The position numbers and the translations under genes were made by a program. The notes under the pieces were generated by a model. The model was not told the DNA's origin, made no database searches, and was given only the letters and a program-made list of their open reading frames with translations. A DNA stretch of 64,000 nucleotides from Hydra vulgaris. Its lineage: Eukaryota; Cnidaria; Hydrozoa; Anthoathecata; Hydridae. The stretch is taken from the NCBI RefSeq assembly GCF_038396675.1, contig NC_088921.1, positions 29,905,501-29,969,500 of the forward strand. Reading direction: 5' to 3'. This document shows, in pieces, positions 63,802 through 64,000 of this stretch (positions are counted from its first letter, which is position 1; each line of letters opens with the position of its first letter).

Positions 63802-63890
63802 AACCATTCTGTATATAGATTCAACTATATGTAACATTTCATCCCTTGTAATATATCCATTTTTATCGAGATCGTATAATGAAAATGCCC
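63802..63890 (-). CDS. neuronal calcium sensor, EF-hand 3 exon
   Basis: An 89-nt exon between acceptor atttag and donor GTT|gtaagt. It starts with two bases completing a split codon (TGG if the previous exon ends in T), then reads [20 protein letters not shown], then IVESIYRMV. This is EF-hand 3; [12 protein letters not shown] has Asp, Asp, Asn and Glu at calcium-ligand positions. AFSLYDLD is highly conserved in NCS-1. Exons for the N-terminal half (myristoyl site, EF-1, EF-2) lie beyond the right edge. Confidence 0.9.
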
Positions 63891-64000
63891 CTAAATTTTA
63901 AGTAAAATAGTAAGAAGTTGCCAATACCTTTATTGTTGTAAAAACATTATCATTATACAAAAATCTTTCAAACAATGAAATATTCTTAAATAATACTAAT

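Overview
This is eukaryotic, very AT-rich DNA, and most of it is transposable-element debris. The best inference is a cnidarian, most likely Hydra or a close relative. The grounds are intron-bearing genes, long (TA)n tracts, many Tc1/mariner, hAT, piggyBac, pogo, ISL2EU-like and CR1-like elements, and a conserved metazoan calcium-sensor gene. No operons, tRNAs, rRNAs or CRISPR arrays were seen.

Only two loci look like host genes. (1) Three exons of a neuronal calcium sensor gene (NCS-1/frequenin type) lie on the minus strand at 63802-63890, 56460-56537 and 51689-51808. The exons are short, the introns are 4.6 and 7.3 kb, and the 5' half lies beyond the right edge. (2) An NB-ARC ATPase with TPR repeats (NLR/STAND-like) lies on the plus strand at 38455-41162. 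Its C-terminal half is eleven nearly identical 126-bp TPR units.

Layout. 0-2.2 kb: LINE reverse-transcriptase fragments around a decayed Tc1 element lying between (TA)n tracts. 2.8-6.15 kb: an ISL2EU-like DNA transposon with a SWIM-YqaJ gene converging on a THAP-DDE transposase gene. 6.44-12.49 kb: a 6-kb element with ~640-bp terminal inverted repeats, flanking TTAA and one four-exon gene for a protein of about 1,140 residues whose superfamily I cannot name. 13.7-16 kb: a heat-shock-element-like cluster and MITEs. 16.7-21 kb: a pile-up of a DD36E element, a (TATG)n microsatellite, an intact Tc1-like element and a truncated hAT. 25-31.3 kb: LINE scraps, microsatellites, a Tc1-like element with doubled inverted repeats, and a 150-bp hairpin. 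32.4-35 kb: a decayed two-ORF LINE. 35-38 kb: fold-back elements. 41.7-50 kb: MITEs, a hAT pseudogene, YqaJ-type and PHD exons, a LINE ORF1 fragment and a Mutator-like pseudogene. 58.9-62.5 kb, inside the calcium-sensor intron: pogo and piggyBac pseudogenes.

Of the transposon proteins, only the Tc1-like transposase at 18402-19424 is fully open. The 6-kb TTAA element is near intact, with two single-base homopolymer shifts. Everything else is broken. Frames, splice sites and repeats were read by eye; no searches were run.
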